64,000 bases of DNA from Phanerochaete sordida. Taxonomy: Eukaryota; Basidiomycota; Agaricomycetes; Polyporales; Phanerochaetaceae. The DNA is taken from NCBI GenBank assembly GCA_019973155.2, contig BPQB01000102.1, positions 39,718 through 103,717 on the forward strand. The letters are read 5' to 3'. The position numbers and the translations under genes are program-made. The stretch's first letter is position 1. Every line of letters begins with the position of its first letter. A model generated the notes under the pieces. That model made no database searches and was not told where the DNA came from. It saw only the letters and a program-made list of their open reading frames with translations. Positions 46,889-58,399 of the stretch are shown one piece after another.

Positions 46889-47354
46889 TGTAACGGTTAC
46901 GCCGTTACCTCTAGCACGAGGCTAGAGCCGAACCCGCTCGCGCGTGCCTGCTCAAGGCGGCGCGCGAGCGTTAACCTCGCGGGCTCGCGCCCATGGTCAT
47001 TGTAGCACGCACCACGGTCACTCTAGCACACAACGGTCTCTCTAGCATACTCATGGGCACTCTAGCACGCCTTCGGGCCTTTCGGACTTATCTTTACGGT
47101 CTCGGCTTCGTCTCTGTAGTTTTGCCTCCACCCTGCTACAGGGTCCTTCCTTTTTCGGACATAGGTGTTCCTGACTCGCGATTCTCGTTCCTCACTTATA
47201 CTGGCCTGTGCCGTCCTGTATCCCTCGTCGAACCAACCCCGTGTCGCTCCCCTCCACGTCCTATCTTTTCCTATTAATCCATCCGCTACTTCTTGCTCGC
47301 TCGTACTCGACGTCCGCCCCCTCTCGTCTTGACTCGCGTGGAGCTACCCGTCAC
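46889..47354 (+). mobile_element. 5' LTR of a Ty3/gypsy retrotransposon
   Basis: Starts TGTAACGGTTAC and ends GCTACCCGTCACA. It matches the solo LTR at 12933-13417 (opposite strand) along its length, which fixes both ends. U3 holds several TAGCACGC/TAGCACAC units about 25 bp apart (46995-47075). The sequence after the LTR, GTTTGGTTCGACCACCCC, should contain the primer-binding site; the priming tRNA is not identified. Confidence 0.9.
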
Positions 47355-48133
47355 AGTTTGGTTCGACCACCCCTCGGACTCGGCCCCTCGTCGTCGTCCG
47401 GTTTCGTCCGCTCGACTTTCCGGTACTGTCCTCGCCTTCCCTTTCGTTTCTTTACCTTTCCCTTCGCTTTTTCGACCCCTACCTCTTTCTACTAACCTTT
47501 TCGTCACTATGGACGACCTAGACCTCGACCCCAACGACCCATGGGTGGAACAGGCCCTCAACGAGGCCGGGCACGCATTCCCACAGCCTCCGGCGGCCGA
47601 TCCCGCCCACGGAGCTCCACCCGGCGTACCTCCCGCTGGCTCCTTTGCAGACCCTGAGGCCGAGCGCCAGGCCATCTGGTCCAGTCTGCAGGATGTTGGG
47701 CTCCGTGTTTCGTCGTTCGAGGCGGCGCAGGAGCGCATGATGGCGTCGCTCAACGCGATGACTGCAGCCCTGCGTGCCCGAGCCCATCCACCACCTCAAG
47801 CACCGCCGCCACCGCCGCCACCGGCACCAGCGCCTGCGCACGCCGACCCGCGCGGTGTCCCTCGCTTCAAGGAGCCCGCCGTTTTCGATGGTCACGCCTC
47901 GAACGTCGAGTCCTGGCTCGACGACGTCTCCAACGCAGTCCATCTGCAGCGGGCGTCGTTGGTCAACGACTACGATAGGGCGATCTACATCGCCGGCTAC
48001 TTGAAGCAGGGCTCGCCGAAGTCGTGGTTCAACGGCATCAAGGCCGCCAACCCCGACCTCCTCTACAACTTCGCCGCTCTCCTCGACGACTTCCGCCAGC
48101 ACTTCGGCGACACCAACGTGTCCGCCACCGCGC

Positions 48134-48141
48134 TGCGGAAG
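48134..48141. repeat. Target-site duplication TGCGGAAG (left copy)
   Basis: Repeated exactly at 50345-50352. The two copies flank the 2.2-kb transposon. Confidence 0.9.
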
Positions 48142-50344
48142 CCAGCCGTCCATGTAGCGTTTTTGTAAAAGCAGCTAGTATAGTAGTAAGTCGTTTTGCA
48201 AAAAACGCTACCAGGGGTATGTGGGCCAAAAGGGGAGGGACTTCTTTTTAAAAAGGCATATGTTTTTCCGGGGTCATATGTCAGAAAACCAAAGTTGTAG
48301 AGAACATAGAAAATATCATATCTCTCATTGACAGGGACCCCTCCCGATCAAAACTGAGCCCGCTATTCGCAAAATACCCGCCGGGAGCCGGCGATGAAAG
48401 CATTTGGCGCCCTAGCGCCACCAAGCTGGGCACCTGCCCAAAACGGAAATAAGCGCCATAAGTGAGAATTTGGCTGGCAGGGGTATTCCTGCTGCTCCCC
48501 TGCTCCCTCCAGGGCCAGGAGCATGGGGCAAAGTGGTAGATACCGTAGCTAGAAGGTATTGTAGTACTAACCCTCATCTGTGGGGGTTCCCCAGGGTATG
48601 CAAATATATTACGGAATTAACTGGAATTTCAACAAATTTCAAATGTGTGCACTGGGGCACCCTTGGGCCTTCAATGGGGTGTGGGCACGGTACAGTGCGT
48701 CGTATAGGTACTATGGCATGGGGCACACCCATATGGAGAGTCCCAGGGCGGTCCTACGGCCCAGCAATATCCTGGAAATTATCCTCGAATTTCGTGGAAT
48801 TAATGCGCCAGGGACAGGGGCTTCCATACCTTCCTCATCGCGTCCCTGACGCGTCGGACGCGTCGTTTACGTGTCATTGGTATGTAGCAGCATGGGAAAA
48901 GTGTTGAGACGCGTGTAACACGTAGGGGAATCTATACAGGGGGTCAAAACCCTCCAAAATCGCGTTCAGGGGGCATTCCCCAGGCTCCTGCAGCTTCCAC
49001 AGCGGTCCAATCTTACTGGGGATGCGTCAGAATGTGTGTTGGAGCTGTATGACACTATATCCAACGTCGCGGAGCTGTAGGATAGCGGGAACATAATGTT
49101 CCTGGCTCTTGAATGCGCATTTTTGGGCACTTTGGGCCTAAAACACCATATATGCAGGTACCCAGAAGGATCCACACAGTATTGGAGCGATTCCTGCTAC
49201 ATACAGGGTCTAATGATATGTACTTACATGTTTGAGATATCCGGACCTGTCCTCCTATCCTACAGCAGCCAGGCACATACCTGCTTTCACTTTGGTGTTC
49301 TGAAGTGCCCAGAAGCAAACCAAAGGCCACTTTTCGCTTTTGCAGGTATGTACCTCCACCATTTCTCCACCGATTCACCTGCAAATGTGTACTCCCCCGT
49401 TTTCATAGGCTGCAAATCGATCTGAGATACAGCGCCCGCGCCATTCCCAACGGTTGCGCTGCGATCTGGGCGATTTCGTCGAAATCAGCCAAAAAGCGCC
49501 CGTGGGAAACGACCAGATCTGGAGGATCGCATGGGAACGGAGGCGGGGGATGCAAAAGCGAGTATACTGGGCAGTTCCTACACCTTATGCGATGAGAATC
49601 CAGGTGTTTGCTCTACGATATTCACACTTTTTTTCGGCAGATCCTCGCAGGTCCCCTACCACTTCCCTGCCACCCCTAGGCCCCCAAAGCTCTCGTCTAG
49701 CTCCTGTAAGGGTTACATAACCCTTTGGCATAGCTGAAAAGGGTTCAGAACCGCTGGAAAAGGTTGCAGGCCGCTTCCAGGCCCAGAAAAATCGAAATCA
49801 AATATAATCAATCATTTATTATATTCCACAGCGGTTCAATTGGGTCCCTGTCTTCCCCCTATACTATACATACATAGGAAACAGTAATCTACATAGTGTA
49901 GAGGCCCCAGGAAGCCAGGGGAGCGAGGGGAAGCAGCAGAAATGGCCCCCAGAAGCGAAATTGATGCCCATGACCGCATTGGGCGCTTCCCGGACAGGTA
50001 CCCGGCTGGCCCGGTCAGGGTCTCCTTTGTGGCGCTGATGCGCTGATGGCGGCACCGGGAGGCCGCACTAAAGCCGCAAAGACTCGGCTCCCCGCCGTTC
50101 TTTTGTGAATAACTCCTCCCCTGTCCATTTTTGGGCTGTCTCCTTTTGGAATATGTCTTTCCGTTAAGCTGCGCAGCTTTCCAGACAGTTTCAAAAATAG
50201 GCGCCCGAAACAGTCCCTTTTAAAAACATACCCCTGAAAATGCCCGGAAAATGCGTTATATTGCCAACTAGGGCTTGTAGCGTTTTTTGCTAAACGATTT
50301 ATTAGTATAGTAGGGACGTTTTATAAAAGAGCTACATGGTCTGG
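48142..50344. mobile_element. Non-autonomous DNA transposon, 2.2 kb, in gag
   Basis: It has terminal inverted repeats of about 70 bp starting CCAG...CCATGTAGC at both ends, and a perfect 8-bp duplication TGCGGAAG (48134-48141 and 50345-50352). Each end also folds on itself: at the left, GTAGCGTTTTT pairs with AAAAAACGCTAC at 48200-48211. No frame longer than about 158 codons and no transposase motif is seen, so it depends on another element. An 8-bp duplication fits hAT or Kyakuja/Dileera/Zisupton types; which one is undecided. Confidence 0.85.
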
Positions 50345-50882
50345 TGCGGAAGCTCAAGGCTCTTCGTCAGACCGGGTCCTGCCACGCGTACCTTTCGAGG
50401 TCGCGCGAGCTCCACAAGGACCTGGTCCTCAACGACACGACGAAGATCGACTACTTTTACAGTGGTCTCAAGGAGGACCTCAAGGACCTCCTCGTCGGTA
50501 AGCTCCGTCCTACTTCTTTTGACGCATTCGCTCGGCTCTGTACCGAGCTCGACGACCGGCTTCACGAGCGTGAGCTCGAGAAGAAGGAGTCCTCCAAGGG
50601 CTCCTCTTCGAGCCGCTCCGACTCGAAGCCTCGTCCGCGTCCCGCTGCGTACCCTGCGGCGCACGCTGCTGCTCCTGCCGTCGCTTCGTCGTCCTCTCAG
50701 GTCGTGCCCATGGAGATCGACGCTGTCAAGCGTGGTCCCTTGTCCGCCGCCGAGAAGGATCGTCGTCGCCGCGAGGGCCTCTGCCTGTACTGCGGGCAGG
50801 GCAAGCACATGATCGCGGACTGCCCTAACATGTCCGCGGCTGCGAAGGCCACCTTTGCGGCCAAGCAGAAGGCTTCTCCTTC

Positions 50883-50931
50883 GGGAAAAGCCTAACCGGT
50901 CGCCCTTCCCAGGTCCCTGGGCTTCCGGTTA
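50883..50931 (+). promoter_or_regulatory. Likely -1 ribosomal frameshift signal between gag and pol
   Basis: The heptamer G GGA AAA (50883-50889) is in the gag frame in the X-XXY-YYZ form, followed by GCC TAA. The pol frame is -1 relative to gag and is open from the heptamer onward. Three bases after the heptamer begins a stem: TAACCGG (50893-50899) pairs with CCGGTTA (50925-50931), enclosing CCCAG/CTGGG (50908-50912 and 50917-50921). Confidence 0.7.
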
Positions 50932-53393
50932 ACGACGGGACCCGTTCTTCACCACCGGCCGTGAAGCCCACGCACGTCCGTTCTACTGACGGGCGTTATA
51001 TACCCGCACCTTCCGCTTATCCGCCGCCTTCGTATTCTTTTGCGGCGGAGACGTTCTTCAACTCTCCCGACCATTTCTTTATCAACGTTACGTTACATTT
51101 CCCTAACAGAAAACCCGTCCGCACTTTCGCGCTCATTGACTCGGGTGCCTCGGGATCTTGTATCTCCGAGGCGTTTGCCCGTCGTCACTCGTTACCCCGC
51201 CGTCTTAAGGACGTGCCTACTCCGGTCACCGCCGTTGACGATCGCCCGATCGCTTCGGGTCTGGTGATCCACGACGTTGTCACTCAACTGACCGTCGACA
51301 AGCACTCCGAGGTTATCAGCCTCGGAGTCGTCTCCGTCTCCTACCCTATCATTCTAGGTCTCGATTGGCTTCGACGCCACAACCCGGTCATCGACTGGGA
51401 GACGATCGACCTCTCCCTGTCGTGCTGCAACCTCACTCGCTCGACTCGCATCACCGTCCCGGGCAAAGGCTTCGGTCTTCCTCGCCCTTTCGCCTCGCTC
51501 AACTCATTCACCTCCGTCGGTCTAGGCTTCGGTCTTAACGGCGGTAGTGTCGAGTCTCGCCTCGCCACATCACCCGCACCTACGCCACACGAGCGCTCGG
51601 CCAGCGCCTCGACTCCTTCGCCTCCACCAACTCCTTGCTCCCCGTTTTTGTCCTTGTTCCTCGCATGGAATGGCTTCGGTCGCTCCGCTGCGCAGGACTC
51701 GTCCTTCTCGACACCGCAGACCAGTCCTCCGGACATCGCGGTCGTCAACCCTCGGCGCTTTCTGAAGTATACCAAATCTACCCCGTATGCGCTGATTCGT
51801 TTCCATGCCACAGGTTCTCCGTCGTACAAGCTCGCGATGATGTCTGGCTCTACGCCGACGTCTGACTTGGATCTCGACGATCCCGAGCCCTCGACGTCGC
51901 CAGACGTCGAGGCCGACGTACTCGCGGACCTTCCGCCCAAGTACCACCCCTGGGCGTCGGTCTTCTCCCCAGTCGATGTTGATCAGCTGCCGCCGCACCG
52001 GCCGTACGACATCAGCATTGAGCTGGAGGACGGTAAGTCCCCTCCGTTTGGTACCATGTATCGCCTCTCTCCCGAGGAGCGCACTGCTCTGGCGGAGTAC
52101 ATCGAGTCGAACCTCAAGAAGGGGTTCATTCGTCGCTCGACGTCCTCCGCCGCTGCGCCTATTCTCTTCGTGCGGAAGAAGACCGGAGGTTTACGCCTCT
52201 GCGTCGACTACCGTGGCTTGAACGCCATTTCGAAGAAGAATCGTTACCCGCTTCCGCTCATTGACGATCTCCTTGACCGCGTACAAGGCTGTTCCCGCTT
52301 CTCCGTCATTGACTTGAAGAACGCCTTTAATCTTGTACGCGTCAAGGAGGGAGACGAGTGGAAGACCGCTTTTCGCACGCCGTTGGGCCTCTACGAGTAC
52401 CTCGTCATGCCTTTTGGTCTCTCGAATGCCCCGGCGACTTTTCAGGCTTTCATCCAGGACACGCTTCGAGACTACCTCGACGTGTTCTGCGTCGTCTACC
52501 TCGACGACATTCTTATCTTTTCGCGTACCCAGGAAGAGCACGATCAGCATGTTATGAAAGTGCTCGACCGCCTGAAGTCGGCTCAACTCTACGCTAACGC
52601 GGAGAAGTGCGAGTTTGACCGCTCGGAAGTCACTTACTTGGGCTATCTACTCGGTGCTGACGGCATTCGGATGGATCCCAAGAAGCTTGACACGGTCGCT
52701 TCTTGGCCCGAGCCGCAGAACGTCAAGGACGTCCAGTCCTTCCTCGGCTTCACCAACTTCTACCGTCGCTTCGTCGACAACTACGCCCGCATTGTGTTGC
52801 CCTTGAACACGCTTACGCGGAAAGATACTCCCTTCTCCTTTTCGTCCGCCTGCCGCGATGCGTTTAACGCGTTGAAAAAGGCTCTTCTTTCGTACCCCGT
52901 TCTTCGTCACTTCGACGCCGCGCGCCCGTGTACGCTTTGTACCGACGCGTCGGACTTTGCGATCTCAGGCGTGCTTCAGCAGCCTGACGATCTCGGCCTC
53001 CTTCACCCCGTCGGTTATTATTCGCGCAAGCTCACGCCTGCGGAGATTAACTACGAGGTGTACGACAAGGAGCTGCTCGCTGTCGTCGAGTCTTTCCGCG
53101 ACATGCGCGCATGGCTCCATGGCTCGACGCCACCCGTTTCGGTCATCTCTGACCACAAGAACCTCGAATATTTCATGTCTTCTCGCGTTCTTAATCGTCG
53201 CCAGGCTCGCTGGTCGATGTTTCTTTCCGAGTTTAACTTCCACCTTGTTTGGGGCCCTGGGCTCAAAAACGTCGCTGATCCTCCCTCTCGACGGCCGGAC
53301 TTCGCGCCTCGAAAGGGGGATGACGTCCTCGAAGAGCAACGTCAGACTCTTCTGACCCCCGAACACACTAAATTACGATTTCTGAATTTATGA
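50889..53393 (+). CDS. Ty3/gypsy Pol, 3'-truncated: protease, reverse transcriptase, RNase H
   Basis: An open frame in -1 relation to gag. Protease: ALIDSGASGSCISEAF near 51130. Reverse transcriptase: DYRGLNAISKKNRYPLPLID, FSVIDLKNAFNLV, PFGLSNAPATFQAF, and YLDDIL at about 52500. RNase H: CTDASDFAISGVL, YYSRKLTPAEINYEVYDKEL, SDHKNLEYF, and a final NVADPPSRRPDF (most relatives have DALSRRPDY there). The frame ends at 53393 soon after RNase H. No integrase and no 3' LTR follow, so the element is cut off and cannot move. RT and RNase H read without a stop, so the copy is fairly young. Confidence 0.92.
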   Translation, partial: SLTGRPSQVPGLPVNDGTRSSPPAVKPTHVRSTDGRYIPAPSAYPPPSYSFAAETFFNSPDHFFINVTLHFPNRKPVRTFALIDSGASGSCISEAFARRHSLPRRLKDVPTPVTAVDDRPIASGLVIHDVVTQLTVDKHSEVISLGVVSVSYPIILGLDWLRRHNPVIDWETIDLSLSCCNLTRSTRITVPGKGFGLPRPFASLNSFTSVGLGFGLNGGSVESRLATSPAPTPHERSASASTPSPPPTPCSPFLSLFLAWNGFGRSAAQDSSFSTPQTSPPDIAVVNPRRFLKYTKSTPYALIRFHATGSPSYKLAMMSGSTPTSDLDLDDPEPSTSPDVEADVLADLPPKYHPWASVFSPVDVDQLPPHRPYDISIELEDGKSPPFGTMYRLSPEERTALAEYIESNLKKGFIRRSTSSAAAPILFVRKKTGGLRLCVDYRGLNAISKKNRYPLPLIDDLLDRVQGCSRFSVIDLKNAFNLVRVKEGDEWKTAFRTPLGLYEYLVMPFGLSNAPATFQAFIQDTLRDYLDVFCVVYLDDILIFSRTQEEHDQHVMKVLDRLKSAQLYANAEKCEFDRSEVTYLGYLLGADGIRMDPKKLDTVASWPEPQNVKDVQSFLGFTNFYRRFVDNYARIVLPLNTLTRKDTPFSFSSACRDAFNALKKALLSYPVLRHFDAARPCTLCTDASDFAISGVLQQPDDLGLLHPVGYYSRKLTPAEINYEVYDKELLAVVESFRDMRAWLHGSTPPVSVISDHKNLEYFMSSRVLNRRQARWSMFLSEFNFHLVWGPGLKNVADPPSRRPDFAPRKGDDVLEEQRQTLLTPEHTKLRFLNL

Positions 53394-54105
53394 AGAAACG
53401 TTTATATTACACCCCCGGCCCTACGGGCAGATTTTGACCTCGTGGACTCCGTCACGAAAAACGAGTGCAAAACCGTGGGAACCTTTTTTGTATGCCCCAT
53501 TAGTTGAGCCCATCAAAATGGGGTTAGGGTTCAATACAATCCTTGTAGTCAAACTTGGGCGATTTGTTTAGGTCTGTGCTCTTGGTAAAATTACCTCAGC
53601 AGTGAGACGTAGGTACTTCGGTACGTATACTACCCTTGCGTTCTCTCCGTTCTCTAACCGCCCGTCATTTGCGTCCTCACCGTCGTCGTCGACATTGGAG
53701 TTCATTGGGCGCTTACTCAATCCAGGTCGCTGACCTTGGTTAACACATCACAGCACATTGCATTTTCTGATGACGTAGCGTGTAGTAGGAGCTTCCAGCT
53801 ACCAGAATATGTTGGAAATATGTCTGGAATAATTGTCGTTCGAGTAGAAACAAGCAGTGAGCTCGGTAGTCTAAGGCGCTTAACGTCGAAGAACGACCTC
53901 GCGTCGTGTTGCGCAGTGCTTCTTCAAAGCTTCAAGCTCAAGCTTCATCCCTGCCACACACATTAACAGCTTTCTCCTCTCTCTCCCTTCAAAGATGCCT
54001 GCGAACTGGCGTCACTGCTATTCACATTGACCACTTGTACCTACCAATGCCGCGCTCAGGAGACAAGGCCTTGCATCCCCTCCCTCGCCGACCGGCTCGA
54101 GCAAG
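53394..54105. other. Intergenic, between the truncated gypsy element and the membrane-protein gene
   Basis: No integrase or LTR remnant is recognised here. Contains the promoter of the next gene; CT-rich stretch near 53970-54000. Confidence 0.45.
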
Positions 54106-55979
54106 ATGTTGAGGAAAAGGAAACCGCGGTCTGGGGCCTCGGGAGCCATCCCACCGCTGCCTGAGAGCTCGGTACGTCCCCTAGCTTCTCGCCGCGAACG
54201 CTCACCCTGAATGTAACTTCCGCGTTCAACCAGTTGCCATCGCGCTCGACGCCCCCGCTTCGAAGACAAGGGACAAGTAATCCTGACCCGCTGTCAGGGT
54301 CGGGCGGGCCCTCTGGGACGAATCCGCTGAGTGCTGCTGCGTCACCGCCCGCCTCTGGGCCTTCGTCGGCGGCGAGTGGTGCGTCAGGGTCGTCTCAAGG
54401 AGATACGTGAGTGCTGCTTCTTGACGCACGCGTGCGACGACTCTGAGCGTAGCGCATTAGCTCGCCGTCGTCACAGAGTAGTCAGAGCCAGTCGCAGTCG
54501 AGCCAGAGCCAGTCGAGCCAGTCGAGCCACTCGACTTCCGACACCACCTCCCAGACGTCATCGACTACCTCAGCCTCAACTTCGACCACTACGACCACTA
54601 CCTCGAGTACAACTGCGAGCTCTGCATCCGCATCAAACTCGGCATCTTCTGCGTCCTCCAGCAGTACGTCGGCCCCAAGTTCTACGAGTTCGCAGGGTAG
54701 CGGCCCGTCATCGTCGAGCGCGTCCACTCCGACTCCCTCTCCAACTAGCTCAAATACCCCTAACAACGATGCTGTCTCTGGCAGTAGCTCGGGCGGAATC
54801 TTCACGACTATTCATTCAACGGTGACGACGGATATTAATGGCCAGCCCACCACAGTACGTGATTCTATCCTCCGCGCGTGGCAGCTCGCTGATTCCCTGC
54901 GCTAGTTTACTACTGCTATTCCCACGACTTTGCCATACCCATCATCGTCGGGCTCGGGAAGCTCGAATCGCGCTATAATCACCGGCAGCGCCATCGGCGG
55001 GACCGTGTTCGTAATAATTGTCGTCGCCCTCGTAATATTCCTGCAGCGCTCCGACAGGATCCGGATGAACTACAAGAAGCTGCGCGTGTTTGGGAAGGGC
55101 CGGCGTAGCATGCTCGAGGACGAAGACGAAGACAACTGGCTCGGCGCGCCTGGGATCGGTACGACGACGCAGTACCGCGACTACCCCGCGTCCGTCGCGT
55201 CTTCCGCGCAGCAACCCTTCGTCATGCACAATCGCGGCGCATCGGCCGCCTCGCGACTGCCCTCGAACCCGACGACGCCGATGCAGGAGTTCCAAGCACC
55301 GCCCCCCCAGCCGACTTCGTCCTATCTCATGGGCATGCGCGCGGCGTCTTCGGGTAGCATCTTCCACGAGGCTGTCTGGCCACCGCCAAGCGAGGACAGC
55401 CGCTTCGTCGACCCGCTTGTCGCAGGCTCGAGCCAGGTCGACCTCGGCCGCATTGTCCCCGACGTCATGGGCCCTAACCAGCAGACGCGCTCCGTCGCGT
55501 ACGGCACGCCCGTCGTCGTCGGTGCTGCCGCCGTCCCAATTCACGGCCGCACACCCTCGGCGGCGGGCCTCCTCTCGTACGCGTCCGGCCCGGCGAGCCC
55601 CACCGCGACAACCGTGACGCACCAGATGTCGCAGACGGCGTACACGACGCAGACGACGCCGTCGCACGGCCCGAAGCCGTCGCACTCGCTCAAGCGGTCG
55701 TGGGACCGCGCGAAGAACCAGCCGGTCGACGAGTCGCTGTACGCGCTCGACGCCGTCGCGGAGCCGGCCAGCGACGACTTCGACCGGGCGGGCACGGGCT
55801 CGCCGGTGCCGCTCGAGCCGCAGGGGACGCGGCTGTTCATCCGGAACGCGGAGCCGCTGTCGCCGTCGACGCCGCCGACGGAGCTCGAGGGTTTCCCGCA
55901 GCACGCGAGACGGGACTCGACGAACGGCAGCCCGGGTGGCAGCCCGCGCTGGCTGGACAGGCAGGTCAGGAAGGATTAA
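54106..55979 (+). CDS. Ser/Thr-rich single-pass membrane protein, sensor-like
   Basis: Four exons. Exon 1 (54106-54171) is MLRKRKPRSGASGAIPPLPESS. Exons 2 and 3 (from 54234 and about 54461) give a long Ser/Thr/Gln-rich, mucin-like region (SPSSQSSQSQSQSSQ, TSTTTTTTSSTT) likely to be O-glycosylated. Exon 4 (from about 54910) starts FTTAIPTTLPYPSSS, then a single transmembrane helix TGSAIGGTVFVIIVVALVIF, a basic stop-transfer end (QRSDRIRMNYKK) and a disordered cytoplasmic tail of about 300 residues ending RQVRKD. No cleavable signal peptide is seen at this start, so the true start may lie upstream or the helix may serve as signal anchor. The layout recalls fungal SKG6/MID2-like wall-stress sensors, but family membership is unproven. 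Confidence 0.7.
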
Positions 55980-58399
55980 TTGGAACGGTGCTTCACACGT
56001 ATGCTTTTCTTGCTCTCCAGGTTGGACGTTCGGACTCGACACATGCATAGACTCTTAATACACATTCATTATTCTATGGGCGGATTATACACAAGGGCTC
56101 GTCTGTCTGGATCTCGTGTTGTGTGCTGCTCGTCGCTTTGCTTCTACGCGCAATATTTATCTTGCGATCGTTTCGAGTGCTGCTTCTAGTTCTTCATGAG
56201 CACGAGCATGGAGGATCGGCCGTCCGCAAGGTAAGGGTCTATGGGATATCACTCGCACTTCATCCACACCACTCGCCTCCACTCCCGCTGCTCTGCCCTC
56301 GCACCCGGCACTGTCTCGCGCGGACTCGTCCCATCTTGTGTTGCTTGCAGAGCGTCCGCCCTCTCCACTCTTGCGCCACGCGTACCTCCCCCGTCCTGCG
56401 TCCGATGGCCTCGAAGCTCAGTGACAGCGCGCCGCTCGCGTGGGGATACGAAACGGCGCCGCTTTTGTTGCAGGCGCTGCAACCCCGCCTCTGGATTTCC
56501 CGTCTACACGCCAAGCACTCAAGCTGCCGCCTCGCGCTCTCGGATATGTATATGGCTGATCTCTGCGCAAACAGGCCTGAGGGGCTCCATTTTGGCTGTG
56601 GGATCATCAGAGGTGCGCAAACCGCGAAAATCTTCTTTGTTCACCTCTGAATTGTCATCTGTCAGGTCATCTGCTTGGCTGCAGACACTCGCAACGACCG
56701 CAGGATGAATATCTCATGCTCATTTGGGCCGCAAGTGCATGCCGAGGCCGACTTTCCGTTCCCTCAACATCTTGGCCGTCTCTCTGCCATCTGCCCCGCT
56801 TTCTGCGCCGCATCAAGCCTCAATTCCGCAGAGGCACCCGTTCAGCAGCGTCCCGGCAACAGCGGCCAGCGCGAAGCAGGGCGGAAGTCGGCCGCGAGAA
56901 CCACCGAGATGCGCTGCGATGCGAGATGCTCTCATAACGCGAGGGGAGAAAGTTATGTGAGAGGCGTGCCCTGGACAAAAGGCGCATCGTGCCACGCACA
57001 AGACAACAGTCTCGCGCATGCAACGATCATCACCAAGCAATGGCCGGTGCGCCGCGTCGGGCTTCGTCGACGACCCATCCGCGAGAACACGGAATAAGAT
57101 GTCGACATCGGCCGCGCAGGCAGGGCGGTGCATGGCGCTGCTGCTCCGCGACGTGTCGCGTTCCGGCGGGCGAGGTCTCGCGGTCATTCATGGTGAGCGG
57201 CCTTTGTCGTGCTTCCTGTCATTGTGTGCTGCCGGTGGTCGCGTGTAGCCGTGCAGGGCAGTTCGGATGGCACAGAGACCAAAGACGCAGCTGCCTGGCT
57301 TGCTGTTGCGCTGCGGCCTGGCGGGTTTTGACGTGCCGCAACGGATCACCACCTAGCGAGCGGTGAGCCGAACCAAGAGGAAGTATTCACCATCCACGCG
57401 GTCAGAATGCTGCGCACGCACGAGAAGAGTGCCCCCACGCACCTCGATCGCCCGTGAGGGCTGTGCATCATTGCTGAATGCCCCAAGGTGCGCTCTTTGC
57501 TTGATTCTCCAGCGCGCATTGCTGACTGCCTGCTGTCGCCGGACCTCGGCTTGCAGTGCACTCGATGGGTGCCACTGTCGGACGCTTGTAGGCTGCTCGA
57601 CGGGCTGGCAGCGTCGTCCAGGCCGTCATCTTCGACGTGCGAGCGTCGGTCAACATTCTGGTAAGTGCTCGCTTACACTGGTGCGAGCGATCTTGACGTT
57701 CCGCAGCAAGATTGTGTCCAGCAATCAACGCCCGGGATCTGGCAAGACGTTCAGTGACGCACCCGGGGACGAGATGCGCAGGGACCAGGATCGCTTTGGC
57801 GTTGGCGCGCGGTCGGCTGCCTATTTGCAGCCATGGATTGTGCTGACCATCCGAAGTCCTCCCAGAGCATGGCGGCGGGCATCCTCGAGCCAGCAAGCAG
57901 TGTCGCTCATGTCACATGCACCGTGCGGTCCTTAGGTAGGTCTTCTGGGCTTGGAAACTTCCGTCAACGGGCCTGGCTGAGCCAAGCCACGTGCCCACTG
58001 GCCAGCAGCACACTGGAGGCATGGACAGGGTGGACGAGCGAGGTGAGCGGACGGCGGACATGGCGTGTGAGTATTTGTAGTTCTAGCAATGTGTACATAG
58101 CGTAGCTACATCTAAGTTGGCAATCTTACCTTTCACATGTCGTGGTTCGTGCATGCACCCTGCGCCGCATCTAGGGCTTTGCACGCACAACCTTGCGGGG
58201 CGCGCCGACGGCTGTAGCTGTGGGCTCGTCCTCGCACATCGTGCAAGGGCGGACTTACAGCCGTCATTCCACAGGTGACTGTTGCAGGGGGCTACGCAGG
58301 CCGCGAGGGTTTGTGCTCCAGACCGCCGTCGTCGAAACAGGCTGACCATGAACGGACGACTTCGCGACGCACGGAGCGTGCTGACAACCCACGTCAAAA
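55980..58399. other. Long non-coding stretch
   Basis: Only short, composition-driven open frames on both strands. Nothing recognised as a gene, RNA or mobile-element end. Confidence 0.4.

Larger units (their letters stand above)
47509..50895 (+). pseudogene. Ty3/gypsy gag, split by a DNA transposon
   Basis: Gag starts MDDLDLDPNDPWVEQ and includes a Pro-rich stretch and a capsid-like domain (FDGHASNVESWLDDVSNAVH, LKQGSPKSWFNGI). At 48142-50344 a DNA transposon interrupts it. Gag resumes LKALRQTGSCHAYLSRSREL and ends with a CCHC zinc knuckle CLYCGQGKHMIADC (C-x2-C-x4-H-x4-C). The insertion plus its 8-bp duplication is 2211 bp, a multiple of three, and without it the frame is intact. The stop is TAA at 50893-50895, directly after a likely -1 frameshift site. 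Confidence 0.88.

Noticed and set aside
48470..48907. 145-codon frame inside the 2.2-kb transposon, considered as a transposase
   Set aside because: No DDE or zinc-finger motif and unrelated low-complexity content. The element is better called non-autonomous.
54942..56048. 368-codon minus-strand Arg-rich frame
   Set aside because: Opposite the last exon of the membrane-protein gene; composition only.
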